Shown: positions 23,311 to 35,173 of the stretch, one piece after another
Layout: each line of letters starts with the position of its first letter
Numbering within the stretch: the stretch's first letter is position 1
NCBI GenBank assembly: GCA_951799445.1
Contig: OX637287.1
Location: 7,440,001 to 7,504,000 of the forward strand
Length of the DNA: 64,000 nt
Direction: 5' to 3'
Source: Pseudisothecium myosuroides
Lineage: Eukaryota; Streptophyta; Bryopsida; Hypnales; Lembophyllaceae
Notes under the pieces: model-generated
Database searches by the model: none
What the model was told of the DNA's origin: nothing
What the model saw: only the letters and a program-made list of their open reading frames with translations
Translations under genes and position numbers: made by a program

Positions 23311-25849
23311 TGCAGTGATTCGATCAGTGAGGTCGTCCACGAACGAAGCAGGAATCTGAATATGTAGCTTCACGAACGAAGTAGGAATCTGAACATTGAA
23401 ATTTCATCAGTTTGGTTTGTTTGTTCAACTTTGGACTAGCCTGCTGTGCAACTGGCCCCAAACAATAGTTTCTGAACAACATAAGGTGTCACCGCAAACT
23501 CGAGGGTTTAGAGCAGGGGGTCAAACGCTTGCGATTGTTGGATTACGTTTATCTTTTGGGCTCGTTTTTTGATGTTAGTTCGTTGTCAATTCTCTTCCAC
23601 ATTGTGGAAACCGGCCTTCAGATTTTGATGATGATTGCGGAGCAAGGGATTTTGGGATAGTAGTTGAAGGAATTAATGTGAAGTGTCTGTGTTCTTGATG
23701 GAATTTTCAGTTTTGGGTTACAGACGTGACAACACTGCCGAGGGTCTTGAGGCTCCAGGACTGAATAGGATTCATGGGTTTGTAAAGGATTATTTGGTTG
23801 TTCGTGTTGTGGAAGTCATAGAATTCAGATGGGACAAGTTTTGTATGACTGGAATCAGTGAAGACCGCTGCAACAATTGCCATATGGCTTGCTCAACCAA
23901 ACGTTCATGGTCATTTTGAGATTAAGGTTTATGGTTATAGAAGTGTGGCTGAGGGTTTACCGAGGGTTTGAGTCTCCAGGACTGAATTGCAGACTGGGGT
24001 TGGTGACTAGTTTGTGTATTCCTAGGTTGGCCAGATCCATGCGATCTTTTGTCAGTATTTCGAGCTATGTGTACTTGAATGTCACAGTTTTGGCCAAGTT
24101 TGTAAAGGTCGTATTTATTTGGAGCTCAATGTTCAGATTCTTGCTTCATTCGGGATAGTTTCGTATAAGTGGTTGACTTTGCGGAAGTTTAATTGCTTGT
24201 ACTAGCCATAGAGATATGAATGATGAAGGACAGACAATTTTCTTCGAAGGCTTTCAACGTTGCTTCTTGTTGTTAGTTTTGATTCTCTCTTGTCTGCATT
24301 TGAAATACTGATGTCTCGTCAAAAAACCCCGCTCTGTTGGAAAATGCCGGCAGCTGTGCAAGGTTTTGAAATGGTAAGATGATAAGAATCAAAATGCTTT
24401 TAAAAGGAGACCCAACTCACTTCCGGGATCGTGGAGTTGTTACAATGCCAAATTTTATTTTGAGCAATAATGTGCATCAATTACTTGTCAGCTTCCTCTT
24501 TTTAAGTTCTGGTAGTAGGAAATATGTGGGCAGCTTCAAGACTGTACGATTGTGAGTCCACCAGTCCCGAGCAAGTGATTGGTTCTACAGGCAGTCATTG
24601 TGCTTAGAGTTGGTAGAACATTCAGCCTTCTATGTCTCTGATGTTTGATGTTTGGGTTTCAGGTCCTTCTTTTGCAGTTTGTGGGTTGGTAGAACATTCA
24701 ACCTTCTATGTCTCTGATGTTGATGTTTGGGTTTTAGGTCCTTCTTCTGTAGTTTGTGGGTTGGTAGCGATTTTGGGATTTTGTCTCAAATTTGTGTCTG
24801 TCCAGGTTTTGTGTCGAAGGACGATCCAGCATGCTTAATGAAGTTGACTAAGAATCTGTTGTAGGGTCAAGTTTCGGGTACCTGCTATGGAAATTAACTC
24901 TCACGAGATTTAGCTATGTAGCAATTCACTGGATGGGTTTGAACGTGCTGAGTGGTACATGGACTGATTGTTCAATTCTGTGCTTTGTGATCTTTATTGT
25001 TGTCCTTGCATGAGATCTAGGTTTTGTGAGCTTTTTCGTGATTGGAGTGTGATTTGATTACGGACTTAGCCGGAGATATATAGTATTTGCTGCAGTAGTC
25101 ATTTAACAAGCAACTTAGAATTTGTCTCAAGTCTGGGCCTCTTTGCCAGTCCAGCCTCGGTAGTGGTTGTGCAATTTTTCAATCGTTTCAATGTTGGGAA
25201 TGGGATTAGGGCAAACATTTTTGATTGCGCAAGTGGTCTTGTAGTCACCATTTTGATTGAGTTGAAAGTTTATACTGCAAGTGTTATTGATCTTATTGAT
25301 ATGTATTTGGACAAGCTATTAGTGGATTGAATGCAATTTTGTATCTGGTTGCCCAGGCTATTAAGATCACATACACAAGAAGGCCAAGTTCTTTGTGTAG
25401 AGTGCCAGCGGATGCACTAGAATGAACATAAAATGAGCTGCATATGACTGATTGAAGTCTTAGGATATTTTAGAGCTTCTTTGAGCTTATTTCCTAGTAA
25501 AATGTAGAGCATTTAAACTTTTCAGCTTTCTCTAAATTTGACTGTTTTTAGTTCAAATTGTTGCCCTTGTTTAAATAGTACGTAGTGATAGGATTATGGG
25601 GTGATGTATTTTGCCCATGATGGGAGTTCTTTGAAAATGAAGTTAAATGTCAACTTTGTATTAATTTGTTTAGTTAGAATGAGAAGCATTCAAGCGTAGT
25701 AAATTGACATAAAGCCTTCCCAAAAATTCTTGTCAAATAGGTACAAGAATCAAGTCGTGTAGAAAGAACAAACAGCCCAAATAAACTTGTACAACAAGAA
25801 TGGAACATCAAGAGATTTGATTGGAGCTTGGTAGTACATTGTGCAACCT
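23310..25849. other. CACTA interior with a 76-bp duplication at 24618-24770
   Basis: Moderately T/G-rich non-coding sequence that reads like a long leader or intron on the plus strand. One clear feature is a direct duplication: a unit starting GTAGAACATTCA, then TTCTATGTCTCTGATG and GTTTGGGTTT, occurs at about 24610-24690 and again at about 24690-24770. A GGTTTACCGAGGGT / GAGGCTCCAGGACTGAAT word pair also repeats at 23740-23770 and 23950-23985. Confidence 0.45.
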
Positions 25850-25899
25850 AAATCTATGTTCTTTTTCCTCCATATGTAACTGATCTGCAACTGATCTCC

Positions 25900-26345
25900 C
25901 TCCATTTGTAATTGAATTGCTTTTGTTGATTATGTGCATTAAGGGGGTTTGTAGTTTGGGTCTGGAATTGAAATGTGGGAAGTGGGGTTCCTATGTTGAT
26001 TATTGGGATTCCTTTTGTTGATTGTGCGCATGTGGTGTATTTTGAAGTTGAATCTTGATCCCAATCTAGCAAAATTGTAAGTTGATGAACACATATCAGT
26101 CCATTTGTTGATTTGTTAATTGCTTAGATGTGTGCTGGAATCAATTTATGGGAAATGTTAAGAGGATTAATTGATAAGAGTCCTTTTGTTGATAGTGTGC
26201 TATTGGTGGGTCTCAAATCAGGGTCTGGGACCTTAATGTAGGAAATGGTAAGATGATTGATCGTTGGAATTCCTTTTGTTGATTGTTTGCATGAGGTGAA
26301 ATCCTTTTGTTGATCTTGTGGATATGGTGGGTCTTGAGTTTGGGT
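25900..26345. repeat. degenerate repeat with ATTCCTTTTGTTGATTGT core
   Basis: The core CCTTTTGTTGAT recurs near 26010, 26180, 26271 and 26302, with related TGCTTTTGTTGATTATG near 25918, accompanied by GGGTCTGGAATTGAAATGTG-type words. Units are irregular (about 80-110 bp) and decayed. No protein signal. Confidence 0.6.
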
Positions 26346-27739
26346 CCCATGTTCAAATTAGATTAGTAATTAGAGTTCTTGGACATTGAGGTAGAAGATA
26401 TTGTTTGTAGCACTTCAACTCCTATAATGCCCAACTCCTTCTCATGAATTTTGTCATTTTCTTTCTTGGTTTAAATATTTCATTTACCTAAGTGGTACCA
26501 TACTAGTAGCAAAGGAAGGATTTTTTTTTTACTTTTTTCAATCATTAATTTGGATGAATGAGAAGTTATTTGGTCAAAATGATTAGTTTCAATACAATTT
26601 GGGTTAATTAGTTCTAGCACAACTTTAATCCAAAAATAATACAAGCAATAAGTGGTTCTTGGACTAATTGAATTAACATGGGTAATCAATAAGGTTGGAT
26701 GAATAAAAACCTTACAATATTCTTTGGTACAAAGTATGAATATATACCTTTGAAGTCTAATTTTTTTAATCACATGTAGACGAATTGTGGGTAATTTTAT
26801 TGTGGTTCATTGAAGTCTAGAAATGTCATCTAAATATTGTATACAAATGCTATAAGAGGTCAAAAAGTTCTATTGAAATATTTCCTAAGTTCATGTCCTA
26901 ATTTCAATGTCTTCATGGTCAATAAGAATGTATTATGAGCATCTATTTATTATCTAAATATATATTAGGGTATACTTTGGAAAGAAGGTTAGTGTTGATC
27001 AACCTAAATGCCTTGAAGGAACCATATTACGAAAAAGTCTAAACAAATACATGATTGGGCTCAACTTTCTCCGATTAAATTGCCTAAGTATTTAATTGAT
27101 GTTGTTGAAAGATGATTCTAGAGTCTAGATTCTTTTAGATTGTATGTATCAGCCATAGCATGTGAATAAACTATGAGTTTTGAAAGTGACAATTGTAGTT
27201 GTTAGTATTGGCAATTAAACCTATTTTCTTGTATTTATAAGGTTTACTATTTAGACATGATGTAGACATGTATAAGACATGTCTACATCACTCCTCAACC
27301 ATTGCTACTCTATAATGATCTATTTGTAGAGAATACTATTTGTATCACTTTAAGCACTTTAATTTATGTAGGAGTGTGGTTCCTAAGAAATGCATAGAAA
27401 CATGATTGTATTCAAGAGCTAAGATTGTTGGGATCAAATTTTTATTCAAATATACAATGTTTCTTTTACAATTTCAAAGTGAAAAATTGTAGACCAATAT
27501 AGTATGAATAACACTAAACATCTCCCGATTTTCCAATCATTGATTAGAAGCAATAGATATGTAGATCAACTTTCAATAAGTCTAATTAAGTGGTTTCTTA
27601 TTCTTTATTGCAATTGCAAATTTGCTTCATTGTCTTTTCATCAATGGTCTCATATTGGTTGCATTAATGTTAGTTCATGAACAATGAAAACTGATTTAAG
27701 ATGATTATACCTTACATTGTTCCAATAGATAAGTGTGGC

Positions 27740-28440
27740 AAGGTTCAAATTATTTAAATGTTTGAAGTCAATTCTCGTATTGAAAATGGCTTGATTATGC
27801 AAGCTTATGCCTTGGGTGAGCAATTTTTTCCATTTGTTGTGTTCATATTCCATGAGGAGTCTCCAATTTCAAATTGGCTTTGTATAAATTCATCGTTATT
27901 GCTAAGTTTTGTGGGTTATTTGTGTAGAATTTCTTGCACGTTTTTGGGATTTCTATGTAGTCCACTTTCTTGGTTTATGATGTCAATTCTTTGAGCAACA
28001 TTGTTTGAATATTCAAGGTGATGCCTTGTTTGAGTTATATTTTCCATCTGTTGTGTCTTTACACTTAATATGGGGGGTTTGAACTTGAACTTGTAAATTT
28101 GCTTAGTGTACATGCATTTTCATTGCATCTTTACTTGTGGGGTTTATGTATAGCTAGATCAACTAATAGGTTTTTTGGATTTTTATATAGTTCATTTTCA
28201 AGGTTTCTCATATCAATTCTTGTAGCAAAAATGACTTCAATATGCAAGCTTATACCTTGAGTGAATAATTTTTACCATCTGTTGTGCTCATGTCAAAGTG
28301 AGGGGGTTTGAACTTTCAAATTGGCTTAGCGTAGATTCATTTTCATTGCAAAGTATTGTGGTGATCCTATGTTGATTTTATGGTAGCTTAGTTGGGTTCT
28401 TTTTAGTCCACTTTATTGATTTTTTGTTGCCAGTTCTTAT
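27740..28440. repeat. about 230-bp tandem repeat, three diverged units
   Basis: Each unit holds, in order, TATGCAAGCTTATRCCTTG, then CCATYTGTTGTG, then TTTGAACTT and AATTGGCTTAG, then ATTCATTTTCATTGC, and ends in a TAGTCCACTTTCTTGGTTT-like segment. Units begin near 27765, 28005 and 28225. Divergence between units is high. Lies just upstream of the TNPA-like gene. Confidence 0.7.
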
Positions 28441-28534
28441 ATTCAAATTGTCTTGGGTATAGAATGTTGTGCCTTGGGTGTCTAAGTCGTTTTATCTTTG
28501 GAGGTTCTAGTTGCATTTTGGTTGTTAGGAAGTC

Positions 28535-28640
28535 ATTGTATGTAGTGATTGTCATATAAAACTGCCGTCTCAGTCATTGTTCAATAATTTTGTAGTCATA
28601 TAGTCATTGTACAGTCATTACATAGTCATTTTTGTTAAGC
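28535..28640. promoter_or_regulatory. dense AGTCAT cluster upstream of the TNPA-like gene
   Basis: Six AGTCATT-type motifs fall within about 100 bp (28531 to 28630), spaced roughly 10-25 bp, all in the same orientation. This is about 400 bp before the plus-strand start codon and matches the subterminal motif. An autoregulatory promoter site is the simplest reading, by analogy with TNPA in En/Spm. Confidence 0.6.
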
Positions 28641-29039
28641 TCCTTTCGAAATTCACAACTGGTATGGACTCCTACTCCTAAGCGAAAGTATAGCCGTGTT
28701 GGAGGCTTCATTTACATTTGAGTTTTTGAATGCATGATTCCGTAATTACATTGGGGGATCCAAAATGCATTTCCAATTTTTTGTTATAGTTTTGCATTGT
28801 CTACTTGTGGATGTAATTTGCACAAGTGAACCTCCGTATGTGGTTACTCCTTATACTTTGCCTAACCATTCAAGAAAGTGGGAGTTTACTTCCATATCCT
28901 ATTTTGGGGGGGTATATGTCATTGTAAGTAGTTGCTCGCAGTGGGGTAGGGGGAATTAGAGTAAATTTAAGTAAAACAATTGTCATACAATCATTCATTT
29001 GTTATGAACTTCATAGTGGTTTCTCTTGTGTCAGCAGTC

Positions 29040-32000
29040 ATGGACTCTTCTTCAGATGAGGAAGTTCAACCAACATTGACCTTGATCCCGCAAAAGCGGC
29101 CTAGGACAGTGATTCCCCCTGCACCAGTGCCCGCTACTGGAGTCCAAAGCCACCATGATGCATCCCGCATGCCTCCACCGGGTTATTGGGGGCATTCTCC
29201 ATGGATGCAATCTTCATGGATGCCCCCTCCTCCTATGCCTCCTCCTATGCTTCCTCCTATGCAATCACAGCCTTGGCATTCTGGCGGGGGACCACCTCCT
29301 GTCCCCTATTATGGTTCTTGGCATGGGCCATCAGTTGGAGAGGGTGGCTTCTCCCTAGATAGTGAAGCTAGGGCATCCCGACGACATAAGCGACATCGAA
29401 ACGATACAAAAGTTGCAGCAAGAAACACGGAAGGGAAGAAACCTCATCAACTTGTAATCAAGGCAGGGGGAGAGATTGATTCAACATGTGATGGCAAAAA
29501 TGCTTGGGACAATGCCGTGCGTGTGATCACTCCACGAATTTTAGACATGAGTGTGGTGAATTGGGAGTCTCAGAAGCCTGCCTCCGTGGCACTTCTCCGT
29601 GAGACCCTTGAGAAGGACTTTGAGTTTGTTGGTTATACCTTGAGTGTGCATGGATTTAGATCTGCCATCAAAAGATACATGAAGGCGGAGAGAAACAGAT
29701 TGAAGTACAAATTTACGGCTGGCAAAGAGGATTGTCCAGTACATATTGACCCTCCACAATGGGAGAAGTTGCAGGAGTACTGGAAGACTGATCGTCAAGT
29801 TGCCAAGACGGTGAAGATGCAACATGCCCGTGCCCACGTGAAGGACTATAGCACAATGGGCAGGAGAGGAAGAGCGGGGAAGGAGTTGGTTGTGGTAAGG
29901 TTCTAGTTTTGTTATTTAATTTTTTCATGCTAGTAAGGTGACTTAGCATACTCCATTTTTATATTGATGTATGTTGTGAACCAAGTTAATGTGTGAATTC
30001 CTCTCTCTAACTGCAGAGAGAAGGGAAAGAGCATAGCCCAGGCCTAACTGAAATTGCAGACGGGATGTTGGAGATTCAAGAGAACAATCCCATCATGGTG
30101 ATAATTTTTTCACTTGACTCTTTGATGTAGTATTCAGTCAAAGTCAATAGTTAACAATTTATTCAATAATGGTTATAATTTGTAGAAGTTCACTACATTA
30201 TTGACAAAAGTCTTTTACAGAGCTTCTCATATATGATGTCTTGCAAGTAAATTGGTAGTCCATGTGTTATTTGCTTCAATATGCTCTTGTTTTAATGATT
30301 TTGTTCATGACTGTCATTAAGAAGTTATTTTGCATCATTTAGTTGTCATGTTCTAGTCATTTACATGCACTGCAGTAGTCATGGAAATGACTAATTGCTT
30401 TAATGATGATATATAACAATAGTCATATATGAAACCAACATTACACACTATGATTGAAAAATGACTACTGTAGTCTTCTACTTGTAATTTTGTAGTCATA
30501 TATTCAATGCAGAGCTGACTTGTATTTTTTTGTGAATTTGGTTGAATACTTGGAGCCCTTGGTGATGTGGACTAAAGCGGACTGTATGCAGGGAGCTACA
30601 AGTGCAGTCCGTGCCAAGTTGATAGCACTAGAGGAGAAGCAAAATGACATGGCAACAAAGCACAAAGACCTTGAAGGGAAGATGACCCAAATACTCCTCA
30701 ATCAGTCAGAGAGCATAAGTTCTATGGAGGAGGTAAAGAGCATGTTAAAGAAGTGCATGGAGCAATTCTCTTCCGCTGAAGTCTTTAGCCCAAGCATTGG
30801 CATCTCTACTATGGAGACCCAAATACAGCTAGGCTCAACAAAGCAACAAGTGGTTCCGACCCGCTCCAATACTCCCTTGAAGACGCCCGTACCAACGGTT
30901 TCAATGCATGAGACAGGTTCAAGTGGTGACTCAGACACCTCCAAACATGTAGCGCCTTCAGCAATGAAGGCGAAGGAGCGTATCCCATCATTGAAAGATC
31001 TGCCAATGGAGGATGCACTCCAATCAGATGTTGTGCACAATGAAGCTGACCTAACATCGACTGGTACCCCAGCTGCTGCCTCTGCTCTTGTTAATCTTGG
31101 AAGTCTGATGCTTTCATCTGGGTTGTCATTGAAGGATTCCCCAATGCTGGCAGTAAAGGATCTCACAGCTGACATAGTCAACATGCCTATGGTTGTGGAG
31201 GAAGGGGTACCGGACACTATTCAAGAGGTTCTTGTGAAGGATGCCTTACAGAAGGTACTTGTCCCTCACAGCTCTGTTGTTGACTCAAAGAAACCTCCAC
31301 GGCTACGGAGGTTGAAGAAGGCTATGGATAGCATTGAAGAGGATCCCCCTACTTCCAAGAAGGTTGCAACCACAAGTATAGCAGTGGAGATGAGTCCAGA
31401 GGTTGCTGCACGACCTTCAAGGACTTCTCCAAGGAAATTGAAGGTGCCTCTGAAGTCTTCCATAGAAGGCAGTGCAACACAAGAGGAGGATTTTGTGAAG
31501 GTCAGCTGCTTTGGAGTCCACATGAAAATCGGGCATAGTCAAATTAAACATGACATGCTACAAGCTGGTTATAGCCTCGATGATGTTGTGGCTGTCCTTG
31601 CCTCACATCTAGCAGGTGAGGGGACTTGCGAATCATTTTGGTTCGTGGTTAGAGGTGTCCCCTCACCTAAAATCTATTTATTGTCTTGATCATCTTTTTG
31701 TGGCATTGTGCAGACCAAAGCCCGGAAGCAAGATACAAAAAAGAAGGCCCCTCCAAAAAAAAGAAACCAAGCTGAGAAGGTAAGAGCTCTACAAAAATTC
31801 CCTTTGTGAAAGCAATGGGATAAGTAGATTCATAAACAACATCAATTATTTCATGGTTTTTAATATAGTTGGCAGATTATAGAAGAATTTGGTTTTTTAC
31901 ATTTTTTTTTCTATATTTTCATTGTCTTGACATTCTAGTGGGTTGAATATAGCGTGATAAGTGGGTATTTCAGATGGTTTTTTATATTGTTTTTGGCTTC

Positions 32001-33125
32001 TCATTCTAATAGACTGATTGTAGTGGGATCAGTGCATGCTTCATGGTTTCTAATTTTTTTGGCCCCAACATTTTAATACCTTGAATATAGGAGAATTAGT
32101 ACAAATTCCTTTGACTTCTAATTTTTGAGGGACTTGTCATGCTAATTGGTTAAATAAAATAGAATAAGCTCAAGTTTTGTCAAGTACAAGTATTTTACTG
32201 ATTTCTGGTCTAATTGATTTTATTGTCTCATTGCATTAGCATAAGTAGACTAATAGTTATTTGCCATTTTGTATTGGATCTTTTCTTCTAGTTCTTGTTA
32301 CTTGTTTTTATTACATTCATGACTTAAATGTGTTGGAGGTTGTACTAGTATTTTTGTCTTCAATCATTGTATTATGTTTCTTTGGTAGTTATTGTGTGAA
32401 CTCTATACACGAGAGTTTTGCAAAGCATAATAGGTTGATTTGGGAGGGATTTATTAGACTTGGACTCAGAGTTTTAGTACATGAAAATGAGGGCTTCCAT
32501 TAGTGATAGACACTAAATTGACTTGGAGGCTTCTATAAACAAATAAGTAGTCTCCATCGTCATTGCTAGTCTTTTTTACTCACCTAGTCAATAAATGACT
32601 TCATAGTGCTTGGCTAGTCACAAGCTAGTTATACTGTAGTCATTGAATGACTTTGTAGTGACTAAGTAGTCACAAGCTAGTCATTTTGCATGATATGACT
32701 GAGAAAGGACTTTGTAATGACTTCAAGTGAACCGCCCTAAACAACTAGTTTATAGTCCCACTCTTTAGATTGTGTGCAGTAGCCGTGGAAGCGTGTAGTT
32801 GTTTATAGTTTGTCATCTTTGCATCTAATGGAACTTGTTGGCTTTCTGAATGTGGCAGTTTGTGCTCAGCCAAGAAGTATTTCTGCTCAACCCAAAGAAT
32901 GTGAAGCAGAATGTGGCGGCAGGTGTCATTAGTGGCATTGGTGGACAGCACACATTCCATTTGGTCCCAATTTCTAACTCTTGCTACAAAGTGGATGTCA
33001 AAGAGGCCATTTGGCCACAGGTGTCACTCATGTTTCCACACTTAGTTGACGAGCAAACTAAGGTGAAGGATGCCGTTGGTACTTGTGCTCTTTGGGAGGG
33101 CAAGTTCCTGAAAGCCACAAAATAA
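29040..33125 (+). CDS. TNPA-like CACTA protein: Transposase_24, coiled coil, DUF8039-like
   Basis: Second protein of the element, expected to bind the subterminal repeats and help transposition. Exon model: 29040-29894, 30017-30097, 30592-31500, 31714-31779 and 32859-33125, giving 725 residues, all phase 0. The N-terminus is acidic then Pro/Met-rich (residues 40-85), with a basic RRHKRHRND. The Plant transposase (Ptta/En/Spm, Transposase_24) region contains FTAGKEDCPVHIDPPQWEKL then QEYWKT and, after the first intron, HSPGLTEIADGMLE. Exon 3 starts with a coiled coil (VRAKLIALEEKQNDMATKHK) and a long Ser/Pro-rich linker; exon 4 is a lysine-rich NLS (KKKAPPKKR); exon 5 ends in DAVGTCALWEG, like DUF8039. 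The exon 3 donor is uncertain: a stronger donor at 31613 shifts phase and ends at a stop in exon 4, omitting the last domain. Confidence 0.85.
30290..30500. repeat. AGTCAT motif cluster in an intron of the TNPA-like gene
   Basis: Intron 30098-30591 holds ACTGTCATTAAG, TTGTCATGTTCTAGTCATTTAC, GTAGTCATGGAAATGACTAATT, AATAGTCATATATG, AAATGACTACTGTAGTC and GTAGTCATATATTC. They match the subterminal motif in both orientations. Confidence 0.65.
32560..32730. repeat. AGTCAT motif cluster in the last intron of the TNPA-like gene
   Basis: The intron before the DUF8039-like exon carries CTAGTCAATAAATGACTTC, CTAGTCACAAGCTAGT twice, GTAGTCATTGAATGACTTTG and AATGACTTCAAG. The same word type occurs at the element ends. 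Confidence 0.65.
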
Positions 33126-33339
33126 AGTCAGGAATTACGGTATGGTTGGAGCCATGTGTGTAGGACTTTTGACCCTATGGTTTAGGCTAGTTATGATGAT
33201 AGCTCTATGATGTGAGTAGTAGTGTCATGAACACTTGAGTGACACTTGTTGTCACTCCCAACATGAGCCTCTTTTTTGCTTTAAATATACTATCGTCTAT
33301 GCTATGGCTATCATGTTTATCTGGTTTGCATATACATGT

Positions 33340-34065
33340 TTGAAGCCCTGTTGCCATAGTCATTTGTCTGAGTTGTAGTGTAGTAATAAACAATCGTCCT
33401 CATGTTTGCCCATTGCTGCAGACTTGTGACTATCTAGTCACTGTATAATGACTTGTTGGAAAAGAAGATTCCGTCTCAATGACGCCAGAACGTTCTTGTC
33501 TTTTTTATATTGCAATTGAAGCACTCTTATCCAACTAAAGAATGACAGCATGATGCATTCACAAATCGTATTTTCAGTCATAGTATATTTTTTTGAGGGC
33601 ACCATTCTAAAGAATGACTCTCTAAGTACATGTCCGACTTTGCTAATGTTTGGCACCCAACTTAAAAAATACTTGTCAATGACTATAGCATCTTCAATCA
33701 TGACTATGAAATGACGCAAAGGCAACTCAACATTTTTCATGTCAGTTTAGAATTCCACCCTCGTCAAATAGGGTGACTCCCAAACCAACCAATAGGAAAC
33801 TTCCAGCTCAGTATGTCAGAACCGCAGCCACGTGGCTTGACGCCATTGGAGAGGCCCCATATAATCACACCCTAACGAAGTTCCACATCAGCATCGAATG
33901 AAAAACAATGCCAAGGCAAGAAATGACTGGATTGTCCGTAATTACTCGTCCTAAATTACTCTAAGCCCAAAATTCGGCTTCAGTCATTCTATTGTCATAA
34001 GTGTCCTTAATGACTGGTTATGCAGTCATAAACAACAGTCATTGATAGCCTGTTTTCTACTAGTG
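33340..34065. repeat. right subterminal motif region of the CACTA element
   Basis: About 16 ATGACT/AGTCAT-type motifs in both orientations, densest in the last 150 bp (CAGTCATTCTATTGTCAT, AATGACTGG, CAGTCATAAACAACAGTCAT). It mirrors the left region 14058-14520 and follows directly after the stop codon of the TNPA-like gene. Confidence 0.8.
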
Positions 34066-34068
34066 AGG

Positions 34069-34448
34069 ATTATGAGTCTGAAATATGTCGCTTCCAAAGA
34101 AACTGGATAATCTTGAGATTGCGTCAAAAGACAAAGATGTTCAAGTGCACACACAGACTACTATATTGAGAATCTAGGATTTTCATGTTTATTTTAATCT
34201 TGCATGAAATTGCTATGAAAAAAATCTCTTTTACCTCATTGAATGATAAAAGTTCAGTTTTTCAATGCTCTCGTCGATAATCCTTTGTATTGTAAAGCTC
34301 ATTGCCACCTTAAGAATGGTTTGTTGACTATAAGAGCACTAAAATTAATGCTTGATGTGTGGATTGAATGCAGATTAATGATGCCATGGCTCAAATATCA
34401 GACCTCTTGCTTGCTGCTGAAGTTCAAAAGGCTGATTATCAGTAGGAG
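34069..34448 (+). pseudogene. exon-like fragments right of the CACTA insertion
   Basis: The sequence just after the element continues the exon interrupted at 14058. A second exon-like piece (34374-34448; acceptor TTGAATGCAG, donor GAG|GTAAAT) reads INDAMAQISDLLLAAEVQKA then DYQ, TAG (34443-34445) and GAG. The peptide looks like amphipathic helix. The family is not recognised, and the TAG would be a CAG one step earlier. Confidence 0.35.
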
Positions 34449-34622
34449 GTAAATTCTCGTATTTCATAATTATCATCTTTTCATCAAATATATTTGCCAT
34501 TTTAGATTTGTTACTAAACCTTTGGTGAATTGTCTGTCAGTGAAGGAATTTTTTTATTCAACTTGCCTATTTCATATGAGAATTGACTCACTACACGTAA
34601 AGTTTGCTTTAATTTTGTTTTA

Positions 34623-34776
34623 ATGGGCAATTTCGTTAAAATGGCGATATTTTTTTTAATTGGCATGAAAACAGTTTAGAACGGCCGTCCTGAAATATAT
34701 ACCAGTCCTAGATGGTGAAAATGGCACACCGTCAAAGTGGCACTTGGAATACCGCCATTTTAACAAAATTGCCCAT
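34623..34776. mobile_element. MITE family B, copy 1 (154 bp)
   Basis: Ends ATGGGCAATTTCGTTAAAAT and the inverse TTTTAACAAAATTGCCCAT form a 24-bp imperfect terminal repeat. TTTA flanks both sides (34619-34622 and 34777-34780). The internal sequence TCCTAGATGGTGAAAATGGC is shared with copy 2 at 59547. No coding capacity. Confidence 0.88.
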
Positions 34777-34968
34777 TTTACCTCTGCATTAACTTATCAA
34801 AGTATGTGGAGGAGCTGGAGTTTGCATGCTAAGATTATTATAGCATGAACATTCTTGGAGACATTATTGTGAGAATCAGTTATGCCATTTATATCATTAT
34901 GGAGACATTCTGAACCAATTTATTGTGCCGATTACATGATTGAGGTTATTGTATACTTTAATATCAAG

Positions 34969-35173
34969 GAGCATGACCGAGTTGGAGTACTTGTAGGTAA
35001 GACAATATTTTTTCTTAGAAGGTGTGCACAAATGGAGGTATCATAGTGCATGATATTGGTCTTGAATTGTATCTTCTAGTCCCTTATTTGATCTAAATTC
35101 TTGGGATGTGTGCAGCCATCTGTAGCTGGTGTTTTGGCCTTCATCGGATGCAAGATGATTGTGGAATACTTTG
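34969..35173 (+). pseudogene. TerC-like (chloroplast TerC family) two-exon fragment
   Basis: TerC-family proteins are membrane proteins; the plant homologue is needed for thylakoid biogenesis. Exon 34969-34996 reads SMTELEYL then TAG; exon 35116-35173 reads PSVAGVLAFIGCKMIVEYFG. Joined with Gln in place of TAG this matches the family's EYLQPS...FIG.KMI segment, so the stop fits CAG to TAG. Flanking TerC exons (the rest of the helices) were not found, so this is a remnant or a duplicated fragment. Recognition is from short motifs only. Confidence 0.55.

Larger units (their letters stand above)
14058..34065. mobile_element. CACTA (En/Spm) DNA transposon, 20,008 bp
   Basis: The left end reads CACTAGTAGAAAATAGGGTC; the right end is the inverse of CACTAGTAGAAAACAGGC. 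Both flanks carry AGG (14055-14057 and 34066-34068), the 3-bp target duplication typical of CACTA elements. The element has the classical two-gene content: a TNP2-type transposase on the minus strand near the left end and a TNPA/Transposase_24 gene on the plus strand near the right end, transcribed away from each other. Subterminal regions are dense in ATGACT/AGTCAT. The core (19.6-28.5 kb) holds tandem repeats, one MITE and a GC-richer island of unknown origin. One in-frame stop breaks the transposase, so this copy is probably not autonomous. Confidence 0.97.

Noticed and set aside
30702..31217. 171-codon frame antisense to the TNPA-like exon 3
   Set aside because: A shadow of the real exon on the other strand.
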